NCBI GenBank assembly: GCA_013697785.1
Contig: JACCWE010000140.1
Span: forward strand, 1 to 43,300
Length of the DNA stretch: 43,300 nt
Origin: Gemmatimonadaceae bacterium
GTDB taxonomy: Bacteria; Gemmatimonadota; Gemmatimonadetes; Gemmatimonadales; Gemmatimonadaceae
Direction of reading: 5' to 3'
A program made the translations under genes and the position numbers. Shown here in pieces: positions 1-9,314 of this stretch (the first letter of the stretch is position 1; each line of letters begins with the position of its first letter). The notes under the pieces were generated by a model. The model made no database searches, was not told where the DNA came from, and saw only the letters and a list, made by a program, of their open reading frames with translations.

Positions 1-58
1 GCTTAAACTCGGCACTGAACCGCCGCCGTCCATCCGATCCCCGCTGCTGTGGTGCCAT
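1..58 (-). CDS. IS3-family transposase OrfA, N-terminus only (cut by window edge)
   Basis: On the minus strand an ATG at 58-56 opens a frame that runs off the left edge. It reads MAPQQRGSDGRRRFSAEFK. The RRRFSAEFK part is typical of the start of the small helix-turn-helix OrfA of IS3-family elements, which binds the element's ends and is joined to OrfB by programmed frameshifting. A good ribosome binding site (AGAGGAGG) lies about 7 bases upstream of the ATG. Only 19 codons are visible, so whether the element is intact, and which IS3 subgroup it belongs to, cannot be told. The call rests on the N-terminal motif, the RBS and the short leader. Confidence 0.6.
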   Translation of the reverse strand, partial: MAPQQRGSDGRRRFSAEFK

Positions 59-122
59 TGGAATGTCCTCCTCTGAGAAGTGATACTACTCTTCCCAAAG
101 TGCCTCGTCCAATCGGGGTACA
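1..122 (-). mobile_element. Terminal part of an IS3-like insertion sequence
   Basis: The partial OrfA starts 64 bases inside position 122, a usual distance between an IS3-family terminal repeat and the orfA start. Read on the minus strand, the presumed tip begins TGTACCCCGATTGG, and IS3 ends usually begin with TG. The exact boundary could be 122, 124 or a few bases beyond. The other end and any target duplication lie outside the window. The element sits beyond the terminator of the uvrA-tRNA-Asn unit and should not interrupt it. Confidence 0.45.
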
Positions 123-147
123 CAGCACTCCCGTTTAAGACAATTCT

Positions 148-176
148 AATCTAACGCCCTCACGGAAATTCGTCAA
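148..176 (-). promoter_or_regulatory. Consensus sigma-70 type promoter reading into the IS element
   Basis: On the minus strand TTGACG (176-171) is followed after exactly 17 bases by TAGATT (153-148), a near-consensus pair. The predicted start is near 141, about 20 bases outside the IS end, so transcription would enter the element and its transposase. Either the promoter belonged to a gene now displaced by the insertion, or it belongs to the element and the end was placed too far left. There is no experimental support. Confidence 0.55.
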
Positions 177-343
177 CTAAATCCTTACGGGGCATATACT
201 TACCCCCCACCTGGCCTCCTCGTGACCGTCCGCGCAGGGGTGGCTTTGCAAGGGGCGTGGAGGCCACGTGCACCCGCGAAGATAATGAGCAAGCTCATCA
301 TTCTCTTGGCCATTCTTGGCCAAAATCGGGATATGCGGGCGCG
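177..343. other. Non-coding stretch with short inverted repeats
   Basis: No convincing gene is seen between the IS-proximal promoter and the tRNA terminator. Several small dyads are present: CGTGG-AGG-CCACG near 257-269, ATGAGC-AA-GCTCAT at 285-298 and TGGCCA-ttct-TGGCCA near 307-322. The 64-codon frame crossing this stretch runs through the terminator and the tRNA and is not credible. The dyads could be operators or remnants of older insertions next to the tRNA. Confidence 0.35.
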
Positions 344-375
344 AAAAAGGGTTCGCCCCGAAGGACGAACCCTTT
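344..375 (-). terminator. Rho-independent terminator of the uvrA / tRNA-Asn unit
   Basis: A perfect 10-bp inverted repeat (AAAGGGTTCG at 346-355 and CGAACCCTTT at 366-375) encloses a 10-base loop. On the minus strand the stem runs into five T residues before CGCG. It lies 38 bases downstream of the tRNA 3' end and ends transcription from uvrA and the tRNA. Confidence 0.8.
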
Positions 376-412
376 CCGAATTAGCTATGAAAACCGAGGA
401 AAACCGATCCCA

Positions 413-485
413 CTCCCGAGGAGGGACTCGAACCCCCGACCCGGTGATTAACAGTCACCTGCTCTACCACCTGAGCTACTCGGGA
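413..485 (-). tRNA. tRNA-Asn (anticodon GTT)
   Basis: On the minus strand the 73 bases fold into a full cloverleaf. The acceptor stem is TCCCGAG/CTCGGGA, the D arm GCTC/GAGC, the anticodon stem GGTGA/TCACC with loop CTGTTAA, and the T arm GGGGG/CCCTC with loop TTCGAGT. The discriminator base is G. The anticodon GTT reads AAC and AAT, so the tRNA carries asparagine. The bases after the discriminator are TGG, so CCA is not encoded and must be added by the CCA-adding enzyme. The gene begins 13 bases after the uvrA stop codon and is followed by a strong terminator. Confidence 0.95.
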
Positions 486-498
486 TCAGCACAGCATT

Positions 499-3444
<2,946 letters not shown>

Positions 3445-3449
3445 GAGTA

Positions 3450-3455
3450 AAGCTA
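3450..3455 (-). promoter_or_regulatory. -10-like box just before the uvrA start
   Basis: TAGCTT on the minus strand ends 5 bases before the uvrA ATG, placing a transcript start at or next to the start codon. No good -35 hexamer is seen 16-19 bases upstream. The same hexamer precedes the DUF58 gene start at 27304, and similar boxes precede maeB and typA. Confidence 0.4.
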
Positions 3456-3478
3456 ACGGCTGCGGTGCCTGTTCGGGG

Positions 3479-3751
3479 CTACGCGCGGCGGCGGAAATGC
3501 ACGACGACTCTGCCGACGAGAAGCAGCACGATCGCTCCGAGCGTGGCGAGCGCAATCGAGCGGATGCTGAAGCCCGTCTCGCTCACGTTACCCCAGCCGA
3601 GATGGGAGCCGATCCATCCGCCGAGCAATGCGCCGACGATGCCGAGGGCGACGGTGATGAGGCAGCCGGCGGGATCGCGGCCGGGCATCAGATATTTGGA
3701 AAGCGTGCCGGCGATGAGGCCGAGGACGATCCAGTGAAGCCAGAGGGGCAT
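3479..3751 (-). CDS. GlsB/YeaQ/YmgE-family small membrane protein
   Basis: The 90-residue product starts MPLWLHWIVLGLIAGTLSK and has three hydrophobic segments: about residues 4-20, a glycine-rich one around LITVALGIVGALLGGWIG, and a C-terminal one IALATLGAIVLLLVGRVVV. The pattern GxxAGxLSKxLMPGxDPxG is typical of the GlsB/YeaQ/YmgE family, formerly 'transglycosylase-associated' proteins, often linked to general stress. The molecular role is unknown. The ATG at 3751 was chosen because the longer frame adds a basic, non-conserved leader overlapping a palindrome. The gene ends 34 bases before the uvrA start, on the same strand. Confidence 0.85.
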   Translation of the reverse strand: MPLWLHWIVLGLIAGTLSKYLMPGRDPAGCLITVALGIVGALLGGWIGSHLGWGNVSETGFSIRSIALATLGAIVLLLVGRVVVHFRRRA

Positions 3752-3785
3752 GGTAGAACGTAATGGGCGAGGCAATCCCCGTGCT

Positions 3786-3807
3786 TGCCCGGCCCGAGGG
3801 CCGGGCA
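3786..3807. repeat. Perfect 10-bp inverted repeat between divergent genes
   Basis: TGCCCGGCCC (3786-3795) and GGGCCGGGCA (3798-3807) are perfectly complementary across a GA spacer. The hairpin lies between the divergent GlsB-like and FHA genes, so a terminator role is unlikely. It could be an operator, a REP-like unit, or a structure in the 5' end of either transcript. Confidence 0.5.
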
Positions 3808-3900
3808 TAGTTTCGTGTTACGACGATCTCGACCGGATAATGAGGCAGCTCGTCGAAGACGCACGCTGCCCACGCGACTCTTGCCTGCCTTCCTATCTCA

Positions 3901-5103
3901 ATGCCCTACATTCAGTTCGATGGTCAGCAGTATCCGCTGATCGCGGGTGAGAATGAGGTGGGGGGAAGTGATGGGGCACGGATTCGGCTGAGCGGGAATG
4001 GAAGCGATGGTGTTTTTGCATCGCTGGACGTCGGCGCAGACGGCGCGACAGTCGTGCGACGGTTGGACGGAACGGTGAAGGTCAATGGTGTTGCGCTGGG
4101 CGCGGAACCGGCTCCACTGCTCCATGGCGACAGGATCGACGTCTCCGGCAGGGAGCTTTTTTTCGGCGATGACCTTCGCGCGGGAAACACGCAGTTCGTA
4201 CAGCCCGTACGTCTGCCGGAGAGCGCTGCGCCTGCAGTGGGCGGGAAGCCGACGGCGGCGACCGGCGGGCGAGTGATATCGCTCGTGGACGGTCGCGAAT
4301 ACCCCGTGCCTGCGGCGGGACTGGTGTTCGGACGCGATCCGACGTGCGATGTGGTCGTCGGCTCGACCGAAGTTTCTCGCAGACATGCCTCGCTCTCCCC
4401 GTCACCCGAGGGCTACCTTCTTCGGGACACGAGCACGAACGGCGTGATGGTGAACGGCGAGCCTGCGGTGTCACCGGCGCTGCTGGGCCGTGGCGATGTG
4501 GTGACGATCGGTGACGATGAGTTTCGCTTCTACGCGGACAGTGCACCGCCGCCGCGAGCGCCGCTGGCGACGCTCGAGGTGATGAGCACGGGACTGCTGA
4601 AGGGGACGATCATGGAGGTGCGCTCGCCGCTCGCGCATGTGGGTCGCGGTGCGCACAACGACATTATCGTCTCGGACGAAAGCGTCTCGGATTCGCACGC
4701 GAAGCTGCAACGGCGCGAGGACGGCTGGTACGTTGTGGACATGGGGTCGACGAACGGGACGTACGTGGGCGGACGGCGCATCGAAGGGGAAGCTGCTTTG
4801 ATTGGTGCGCCGGACGTGCGCTTTGGCGGCGTCAAGTTCATCTTTCGTGTGCCCGATGGGGCGAAAGCCGGAAGCGCGAGTCAGACGCGAGCGATTGCGG
4901 CGTTCAAGGTCGATCCGAAGAAGGCGGCAGCGGCGGGCGGGATGAAGACACCGGTGGTATCGCAGCCGGGGCAGCGCGCGGATGCACCACGCCCCGCGGC
5001 GGCTCCGGCGAAGAAGGCGTCGCGTGCGGTGCCGCTGTTGTTGTGGCTCGGAGTGCTGATATTGATAGCAGCGGGAGTACTCATACTGATGACAGGTCAC
5101 TAG
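3901..5103 (+). CDS. Triple FHA-domain protein with C-terminal membrane anchor
   Basis: The 400-residue protein has two clear forkhead-associated domains, which bind phosphothreonine peptides. One lies at about 123-212 (GRDPTCD at 144-150, SRRHA at 159-163, TNG at 179-181) and one at about 225-317 (GRGAHND at 248-254, SDSHA at 263-267, TNGTYVGG at 284-291). Residues 1-100 look like a third, degenerate FHA fold without the Arg-Ser-His set. A Pro/Ala/Lys-rich linker (320-375) leads to one membrane segment at about 377-397, with almost nothing after it, so the FHA domains should face the cytoplasm. The stop overlaps the start of the PP2C gene, pointing to a phospho-signalling pair. No Ser/Thr kinase is in the window. 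No clear RBS precedes the ATG. Confidence 0.88.
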   Translation: MPYIQFDGQQYPLIAGENEVGGSDGARIRLSGNGSDGVFASLDVGADGATVVRRLDGTVKVNGVALGAEPAPLLHGDRIDVSGRELFFGDDLRAGNTQFVQPVRLPESAAPAVGGKPTAATGGRVISLVDGREYPVPAAGLVFGRDPTCDVVVGSTEVSRRHASLSPSPEGYLLRDTSTNGVMVNGEPAVSPALLGRGDVVTIGDDEFRFYADSAPPPRAPLATLEVMSTGLLKGTIMEVRSPLAHVGRGAHNDIIVSDESVSDSHAKLQRREDGWYVVDMGSTNGTYVGGRRIEGEAALIGAPDVRFGGVKFIFRVPDGAKAGSASQTRAIAAFKVDPKKAAAAGGMKTPVVSQPGQRADAPRPAAAPAKKASRAVPLLLWLGVLILIAAGVLILMTGH

Positions 5104-5882
5104 TGCAGCTCGAGGTCGGTCAGGCAACGCATACGGGGATGGTCCGCTCCGGGAACGAGGACAGCTTTTTCGCTGACCCTCCGGCAGGGCTGTTCGTGGT
5201 GGCCGATGGCATGGGCGGACACGCGGCGGGCGAGATCGCGAGCGACATGGCGGTCCGGATCGTGTCCGACGAGCTCAGGGTGATACGCGACATCACGACG
5301 GACGACGTGAGCACCAAGGTGTCGGACGCATTGAAGCGCGCGAATCAGGAGATCTACGAGCGCACGCTGACTGAGGTCGACAAGCAGGGGATGGGAACGA
5401 CGGCGTCGGTTCTCATCGTGGGCCAGGACCGATATCTGATCGGGCAGGTGGGCGACTCGCGGATCTATCTTCTGCGCGACGGGAAGTTGACGCAGCTGAC
5501 GAAAGATCATTCGTACGTGCAGGAGCAGGTCGACGCGGGCTTTCTGACGCCGGAGCAGGCGCGCTACCATCCCTACAGCAACGTGATCACGCGATGCGTT
5601 GGCGCGGGATCAGATGTGGAGCCCGACACGTACACGGGGGAGCTCAAGCGCGGCGATACGTTCCTGGTGGCGAGCGATGGGCTGACGGGGATGGTGGATG
5701 ATCGTCGGCTGCACCATCTGCTCTCCTCGCGCGCGACGGCGCAACGAGTGGTCGAGGCGCTGATCTCGGAAGCGAATGGCCGTGGCGGATTGGACAACAT
5801 CACGGCGATCGTGGTGCGCATCGTGGCAACCGATGCGGATCTGGCGAGTGGAGCGGGGACGGGAGTGGCGGCGGGGAAGTAG
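5103..5882 (+). CDS. PP2C-family protein Ser/Thr phosphatase (Stp/PrpC type)
   Basis: PP2C phosphatases remove phosphate from Ser/Thr using two metal ions held by aspartates. The 259-residue product carries the full motif set: GMVRSGNEDSF, VVADGMGGHAAGE, MGTTASVLIV, VGDSRIYLLRDG, LTKDHS, FLVASDGLTGMVDD and GLDNITAIVV. It is a stand-alone soluble catalytic domain of the bacterial Stp/PrpC size. The GTG at 5103 was chosen because it overlaps the FHA stop (TAGTG) and yields the usual N-terminus QLEVGQATHTGMVRSGNED; the frame is open for 20 more codons upstream, inside the FHA gene. Coupling to a phosphothreonine-binding protein suggests it reverses the phosphorylation the FHA protein reads. Confidence 0.93.
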   Translation: MQLEVGQATHTGMVRSGNEDSFFADPPAGLFVVADGMGGHAAGEIASDMAVRIVSDELRVIRDITTDDVSTKVSDALKRANQEIYERTLTEVDKQGMGTTASVLIVGQDRYLIGQVGDSRIYLLRDGKLTQLTKDHSYVQEQVDAGFLTPEQARYHPYSNVITRCVGAGSDVEPDTYTGELKRGDTFLVASDGLTGMVDDRRLHHLLSSRATAQRVVEALISEANGRGGLDNITAIVVRIVATDADLASGAGTGVAAGK

Positions 5883-5883
5883 C

Positions 5884-6063
5884 GTGAGCGAGGAGACGGT
5901 CGGCAGTATCGCGGAGCTCTACCTCGGGAATTTGCTGTACGCGCTTGAGCTGGCGGCGCTGGCGCTCGAGGAGCAGGGGAAGGGAAGCGACGCGGGTTTT
6001 TATCGGGGGATCGGGCGGAAGCTGGCGGAGGCCCGGGGAAGGGAGGTTGGCGAATCGCGATGA
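5884..6063 (+). CDS. Small hypothetical protein, third gene of the FHA-PP2C unit
   Basis: A GTG one base after the PP2C stop opens a 59-residue frame, preceded by a good RBS (GGGGAAG, about 5 bases upstream). The product has a Leu/Ala-rich helix (about residues 8-29, SIAELYLGNLLYALELAALA) followed by a charged tail. I do not recognise the family. Position and RBS favour a real gene coupled to the phosphatase, but the short length leaves room for chance. Confidence 0.5.
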   Translation: MSEETVGSIAELYLGNLLYALELAALALEEQGKGSDAGFYRGIGRKLAEARGREVGESR

Positions 6064-6088
6064 GCGCGTCGTGGAAAAAACCGCGCTC
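6062..6088. terminator. Weak hairpin between converging genes
   Basis: GAGCGCG (6062-6068) and CGCGCTC (6082-6088) form a perfect 7-bp stem around a 13-base A-rich loop, at the meeting point of the small plus-strand gene and the minus-strand zinc-ribbon gene. There is no T-tract on either side, so intrinsic termination is uncertain. Confidence 0.25.
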
Positions 6089-6109
6089 TCCGAGCCGATG
6101 AGCCGATCG

Positions 6110-6388
6110 CTACCGCGCTGACGGCTCCTGAAGATCACCTTCCGCCCACTTCGGCAGCCCGCAGTGCACGCAGTATCGCGCGAAGATGTTGAGGTTGTGA
6201 GTCCAGCGTCCGCGCTTCACGAAAAATTGCTCGTGGCATCGCGGACAGCGCCAGTACAGGGCGCCGGAGCTGGTGACGAGCGTCGACACGATGGCAGCGA
6301 ACAGCGCGAGCCCAGTCACGGAACGCGTAGCGCCGATTGGCACGTTCGAGAACAGAAGCGCGAAGACGATCGTCGCGACCTGACTCAC
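6110..6388 (-). CDS. Small membrane protein with C-terminal zinc ribbon
   Basis: The 92-residue product has two hydrophobic segments (about 4-20 and 24-45), then CPRCHEQF (C48, C51) and CVHCGLPKW (about C72, C75), a CxxC...CxxC zinc-ribbon pattern. The start is a GTG at 6388 with a weak AGG upstream; the frame continues to a stop at 6455-6457 without another usual start. I do not recognise a named family. Membrane-plus-ribbon proteins of this size are common in soil bacteria and have no established role. The gene lies between the converging phosphatase unit and the HD gene, alone on its transcript as far as can be seen. Confidence 0.75.
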   Translation of the reverse strand: MSQVATIVFALLFSNVPIGATRSVTGLALFAAIVSTLVTSSGALYWRCPRCHEQFFVKRGRWTHNLNIFARYCVHCGLPKWAEGDLQEPSAR

Positions 6389-6488
6389 GCGGTAACGCCT
6401 GCGCTTGATCCGGAATTCGCGCCATGGCTGGGGGGTATGACGGGCGTGCGTGTGTCATCGCGGCAAATGCGGGAGAGGAGTGACCCAG

Positions 6489-7709
6489 CTAATTCGCCAA
6501 CAGCTCCATCACTCGCGCCCTCGGCACCCGCGTTCCCTCAGTCGCGAACACCCGCATCACCCGCGTCGACTCGTAGAGCTCCTGCGACAATAGCGGAAGA
6601 TTGATCGCCGCCGGCCATCCCTTCGCGCCAAGCCGCTTCACCTCTCCGCCTCGCATGCGCACCGGGAGATCGAGGCCCAGCATGCGCGGCTTCTCCGGAT
6701 AGTCGAGCAGCACCGCGCCAGGCTCCACGCCAAGCTCGCTCGCCAGCGCGTCCTCGACCTCGATCACCCGCGCACGGTCGTTCGCGATCCAGTCGCCCTG
6801 TCCCGCATCGAGCTCCGTCGACGAGCACTCGAAGGCGCGCTTGTGCAGGTGGCGGTTGCGCAGCCCGTCGAGCAGCGCCGAGGGCGCGCGCTCATCGAGC
6901 CGATGCAAGAGCCCCTCGTCGGTGAAGCCCGCGAGCTCATGCTCCTCGATGGCGCCGCTTCGGAGCGCATCGTCGACGAGCCGCTTGTACATCGCCGTCG
7001 CGCTCCGCACTGCGTGATGCCAATAGACGTTCCGGTACATCTGATATTTCGCGAACAGCAGCGACTCGAGCGCCGCGAGCCCCTTCTCCACGATTCCGAT
7101 CGCCGGCGCGCCGCTCTTCGGATCCTCGACGATCGTGAGCGAGTGCAACAGCCGCTCGACGTCGATCTCGCCGTACGGCACCCCGCACATCAGCGCGTCG
7201 CGTTTCAGATACTCGATCTTGTCGAGGTCGAGCGAGCCTGAGATGAGGCCCTGCAGCGGACTCGCGCTCTCGCCCGCGATGATCGCGTGCACGCGCATCG
7301 CTGCGTTCGCGCCGATCGTGCTCGCGAGCACAGCCGCAAGCTCACCACCGGTGATGAGCGTTCGCGCTACCGCTTCGTGGTGCAGCGCCCCGATCTCCTC
7401 GAGCGCGTGCGAGAACGGATAATGTCCGACGTCGTGGAGCAGTGCCGCTGCAAGCACTACCGCGCACTCGTCTTCAGGAAGGCGGGCGAGCTCGCCGCGC
7501 TCGCGCAAGAGCGCCAGTGTGCGCCCGGTGAGATGGTGCGTGCCGAGCGCGTGCTCGAAGCGTGAATGCGTTGCGCCAGGATAGACGAGAAAGGCGAGCC
7601 CCAGCTGACGAACATAGCGCAGGCGCTGAAAGACGGCGGTGTCGATGAGCCGCATCGCGTCCGCATCGAGCGGAATGTTGTTCCAGAGCGGATCGCGAAC
7701 GATCGTCAT
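6489..7709 (-). CDS. HD-domain metal-dependent phosphohydrolase (SAMHD1/YdhJ-like)
   Basis: The 406-residue protein starts MTIVRDPLWNNIPLD. It carries the metal-binding residues of the HD superfamily: THSRFEHALG, then LLHDVGHYPFSH with the His-Asp pair, and SLDLDKIEYLKRD with the last Asp. The QRLRYVRQLGLAFLVYPGATHSRFEH stretch, split by its conserved positions, places it in the SAMHD1-like branch, whose members cleave dNTPs or related nucleotides; the substrate here is unknown. The ATG at 7709 was chosen over a start 38 codons further out, because the longer form overlaps pckA with low-complexity sequence. The gene begins 13 bases after the pckA stop and should be the last gene of the maeB-pckA operon. 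Confidence 0.9.
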   Translation of the reverse strand: MTIVRDPLWNNIPLDADAMRLIDTAVFQRLRYVRQLGLAFLVYPGATHSRFEHALGTHHLTGRTLALLRERGELARLPEDECAVVLAAALLHDVGHYPFSHALEEIGALHHEAVARTLITGGELAAVLASTIGANAAMRVHAIIAGESASPLQGLISGSLDLDKIEYLKRDALMCGVPYGEIDVERLLHSLTIVEDPKSGAPAIGIVEKGLAALESLLFAKYQMYRNVYWHHAVRSATAMYKRLVDDALRSGAIEEHELAGFTDEGLLHRLDERAPSALLDGLRNRHLHKRAFECSSTELDAGQGDWIANDRARVIEVEDALASELGVEPGAVLLDYPEKPRMLGLDLPVRMRGGEVKRLGAKGWPAAINLPLLSQELYESTRVMRVFATEGTRVPRARVMELLAN

Positions 7710-7722
7710 CGTCGCGCGCGTC

Positions 7723-9306
7723 TCATACGCGCGGACCCGCGCTCCGCACCGCGGAATTGACTCCTTCCGCGAATTGCTCGAAGTTCTTCGCGAACATTTC
7801 GGCCAGCGTACGCGCCTGCGCATCGTACGCCTTCGGATCCGCCCACGTGGTGCGCGGCGAGAGCAGGTTCACCGGAACGTCGCGGATCGAGTTCGGCACC
7901 GAGAGTCCGAAGACGGGGTCGGTCGTGGTCGCGACTCCGGTGAGCTCGCCCGACAGCGCCGCGCGGATCATCGCGCGCGTGTGACCGAGCTTCATTCGCG
8001 ATCCGACACCGTAGGCGCCGCCCGTCCACCCCGTGTTCACCAGCCACACGCGCGCATCGTGTCGCTCGAGCAGCTTGCCGAGCATCTCGGCGTAGCGCGA
8101 AGGGTGCCACACCAGGAAAACCGCGCCGAAACACGCGCTGAAGGTCGCCTGCGGCTCCTTCACGCCGCGCTCCGTTCCCGCGACCTTCGCTGTGTAGCCG
8201 GACAAAAAATAGTACATTGCCTGCTCGCGAGAGAGCGCCGCGATCGGCGGCAGCACGCCGAACGCGTCGGCCGTCAGAAATATCACGTTCTTCGGATGTC
8301 CAGCTCGCCCGCCGGCCACATGCCGTTTGATGTAGTGCATCGGATAGCTGACGCGCGTGTTCTCCGTGATCGACTGATCGGCGAAATCCACCTGGCGCGT
8401 CTGCGGATTGAGCACGACGTTCTCGAGCACCGTCCCGAACATCTGCGTCGTGCGATAGATCTCCGGCTCCCCATCGGCCGAGAGATTGATCGCCTTCGCG
8501 TAACAGCCGCCCTCGAAATTGAAGATGCCGTCGTCGCTCCAGCCGTGCTCGTCGTCGCCGACGAGAAATCGATGTGGGTCGGCCGACAGCGTCGTCTTCC
8601 CCGTTCCTGACAGTCCGAAGAAGAGCGCCGTGTCGCCCTGCTCGCCGACATTCGCCGAGCAGTGCATGGACAGCACGTTCTGCTTCGGCATCAGGTAGTT
8701 CATCACCGTGAAGATCGATTTCTTGAGCTCGCCCGCGTAGCGCGTGCCGCCGATGAGGATCGTACGCTTTGCGAAGCTCAGCACGATGAAGGTCGACGTG
8801 CGCGTGCCGTGACGCTTCGGATCCGCCTGCATCTCCGGCGCGTGAAGCACCGTGAAGTTCGCCATGAAGCCAGGGAGGTCCGCCGACGTTGGACGCAGGA
8901 ACATGTTCCGCACGAACTGCATGTGCCACGCGTTCGGGCTCACGAAGCGCACACTCAAACGATGCGCCGGATCCGCGCCGGCCCACAAATCCTGCACGAA
9001 CAGGTCGCTGCTCCCGTTCAGGTACGCCTGCACATCAGCAAGTAGCACCCCGAAGTTTTCGGGTGACACCGGCTGATTCACCTTCCCCCACCACACATCC
9101 TGCGCCACATCCGGATCCATCGTGACGAACTTGTCGTTCGGCGATCGACCGGTGTGCGGCGAGGTCACCGCGACGAATGGCCCCATGTCGGCGAGCATTC
9201 CCTCGTCGCGCCGGACTGCCTGCTGTATGAGCTCGGGTGAAACGAGATTCCAGTGAACACACCCGGCGGGCCGGATGCCCTGCGCTGTGAGGCTGCGATT
9301 ATCCAT
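7723..9306 (-). CDS. pckA: Phosphoenolpyruvate carboxykinase (ATP)
   Basis: PckA converts oxaloacetate and ATP to phosphoenolpyruvate, CO2 and ADP, the first committed step of gluconeogenesis. The 527-residue length fits the ATP-dependent family. Visible motifs are TGRSPNDKF (substrate loop), the phosphate-binding loop FFGLSGTGKTTLSAD, the metal-binding stretch FLVGDDEHGWSD followed by FNFEGGCYAK, and the later ENTRVSYP and NTGWTGGAYGVG regions. The start MDNRSLTAQGI lies 8 bases after the malic enzyme stop, so the two are co-transcribed. With malic enzyme upstream, the operon manages carbon flow between C4 acids and C3 precursors during growth on organic acids. Confidence 0.97.
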   Translation of the reverse strand: MDNRSLTAQGIRPAGCVHWNLVSPELIQQAVRRDEGMLADMGPFVAVTSPHTGRSPNDKFVTMDPDVAQDVWWGKVNQPVSPENFGVLLADVQAYLNGSSDLFVQDLWAGADPAHRLSVRFVSPNAWHMQFVRNMFLRPTSADLPGFMANFTVLHAPEMQADPKRHGTRTSTFIVLSFAKRTILIGGTRYAGELKKSIFTVMNYLMPKQNVLSMHCSANVGEQGDTALFFGLSGTGKTTLSADPHRFLVGDDEHGWSDDGIFNFEGGCYAKAINLSADGEPEIYRTTQMFGTVLENVVLNPQTRQVDFADQSITENTRVSYPMHYIKRHVAGGRAGHPKNVIFLTADAFGVLPPIAALSREQAMYYFLSGYTAKVAGTERGVKEPQATFSACFGAVFLVWHPSRYAEMLGKLLERHDARVWLVNTGWTGGAYGVGSRMKLGHTRAMIRAALSGELTGVATTTDPVFGLSVPNSIRDVPVNLLSPRTTWADPKAYDAQARTLAEMFAKNFEQFAEGVNSAVRSAGPRV

Positions 9307-9314
9307 TTGTTCGC

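Noticed and set aside
3445-3555. 37-codon N-terminal extension of UvrA
   Set aside because: Ser/Ala/Arg-rich, not like UvrA, overlaps the GlsB-like gene; the family start is at 3444.
7639-8610. 323-codon plus-strand frame opposite pckA
   Set aside because: Antisense of a well-supported PEP carboxykinase, composition typical of shadow frames.
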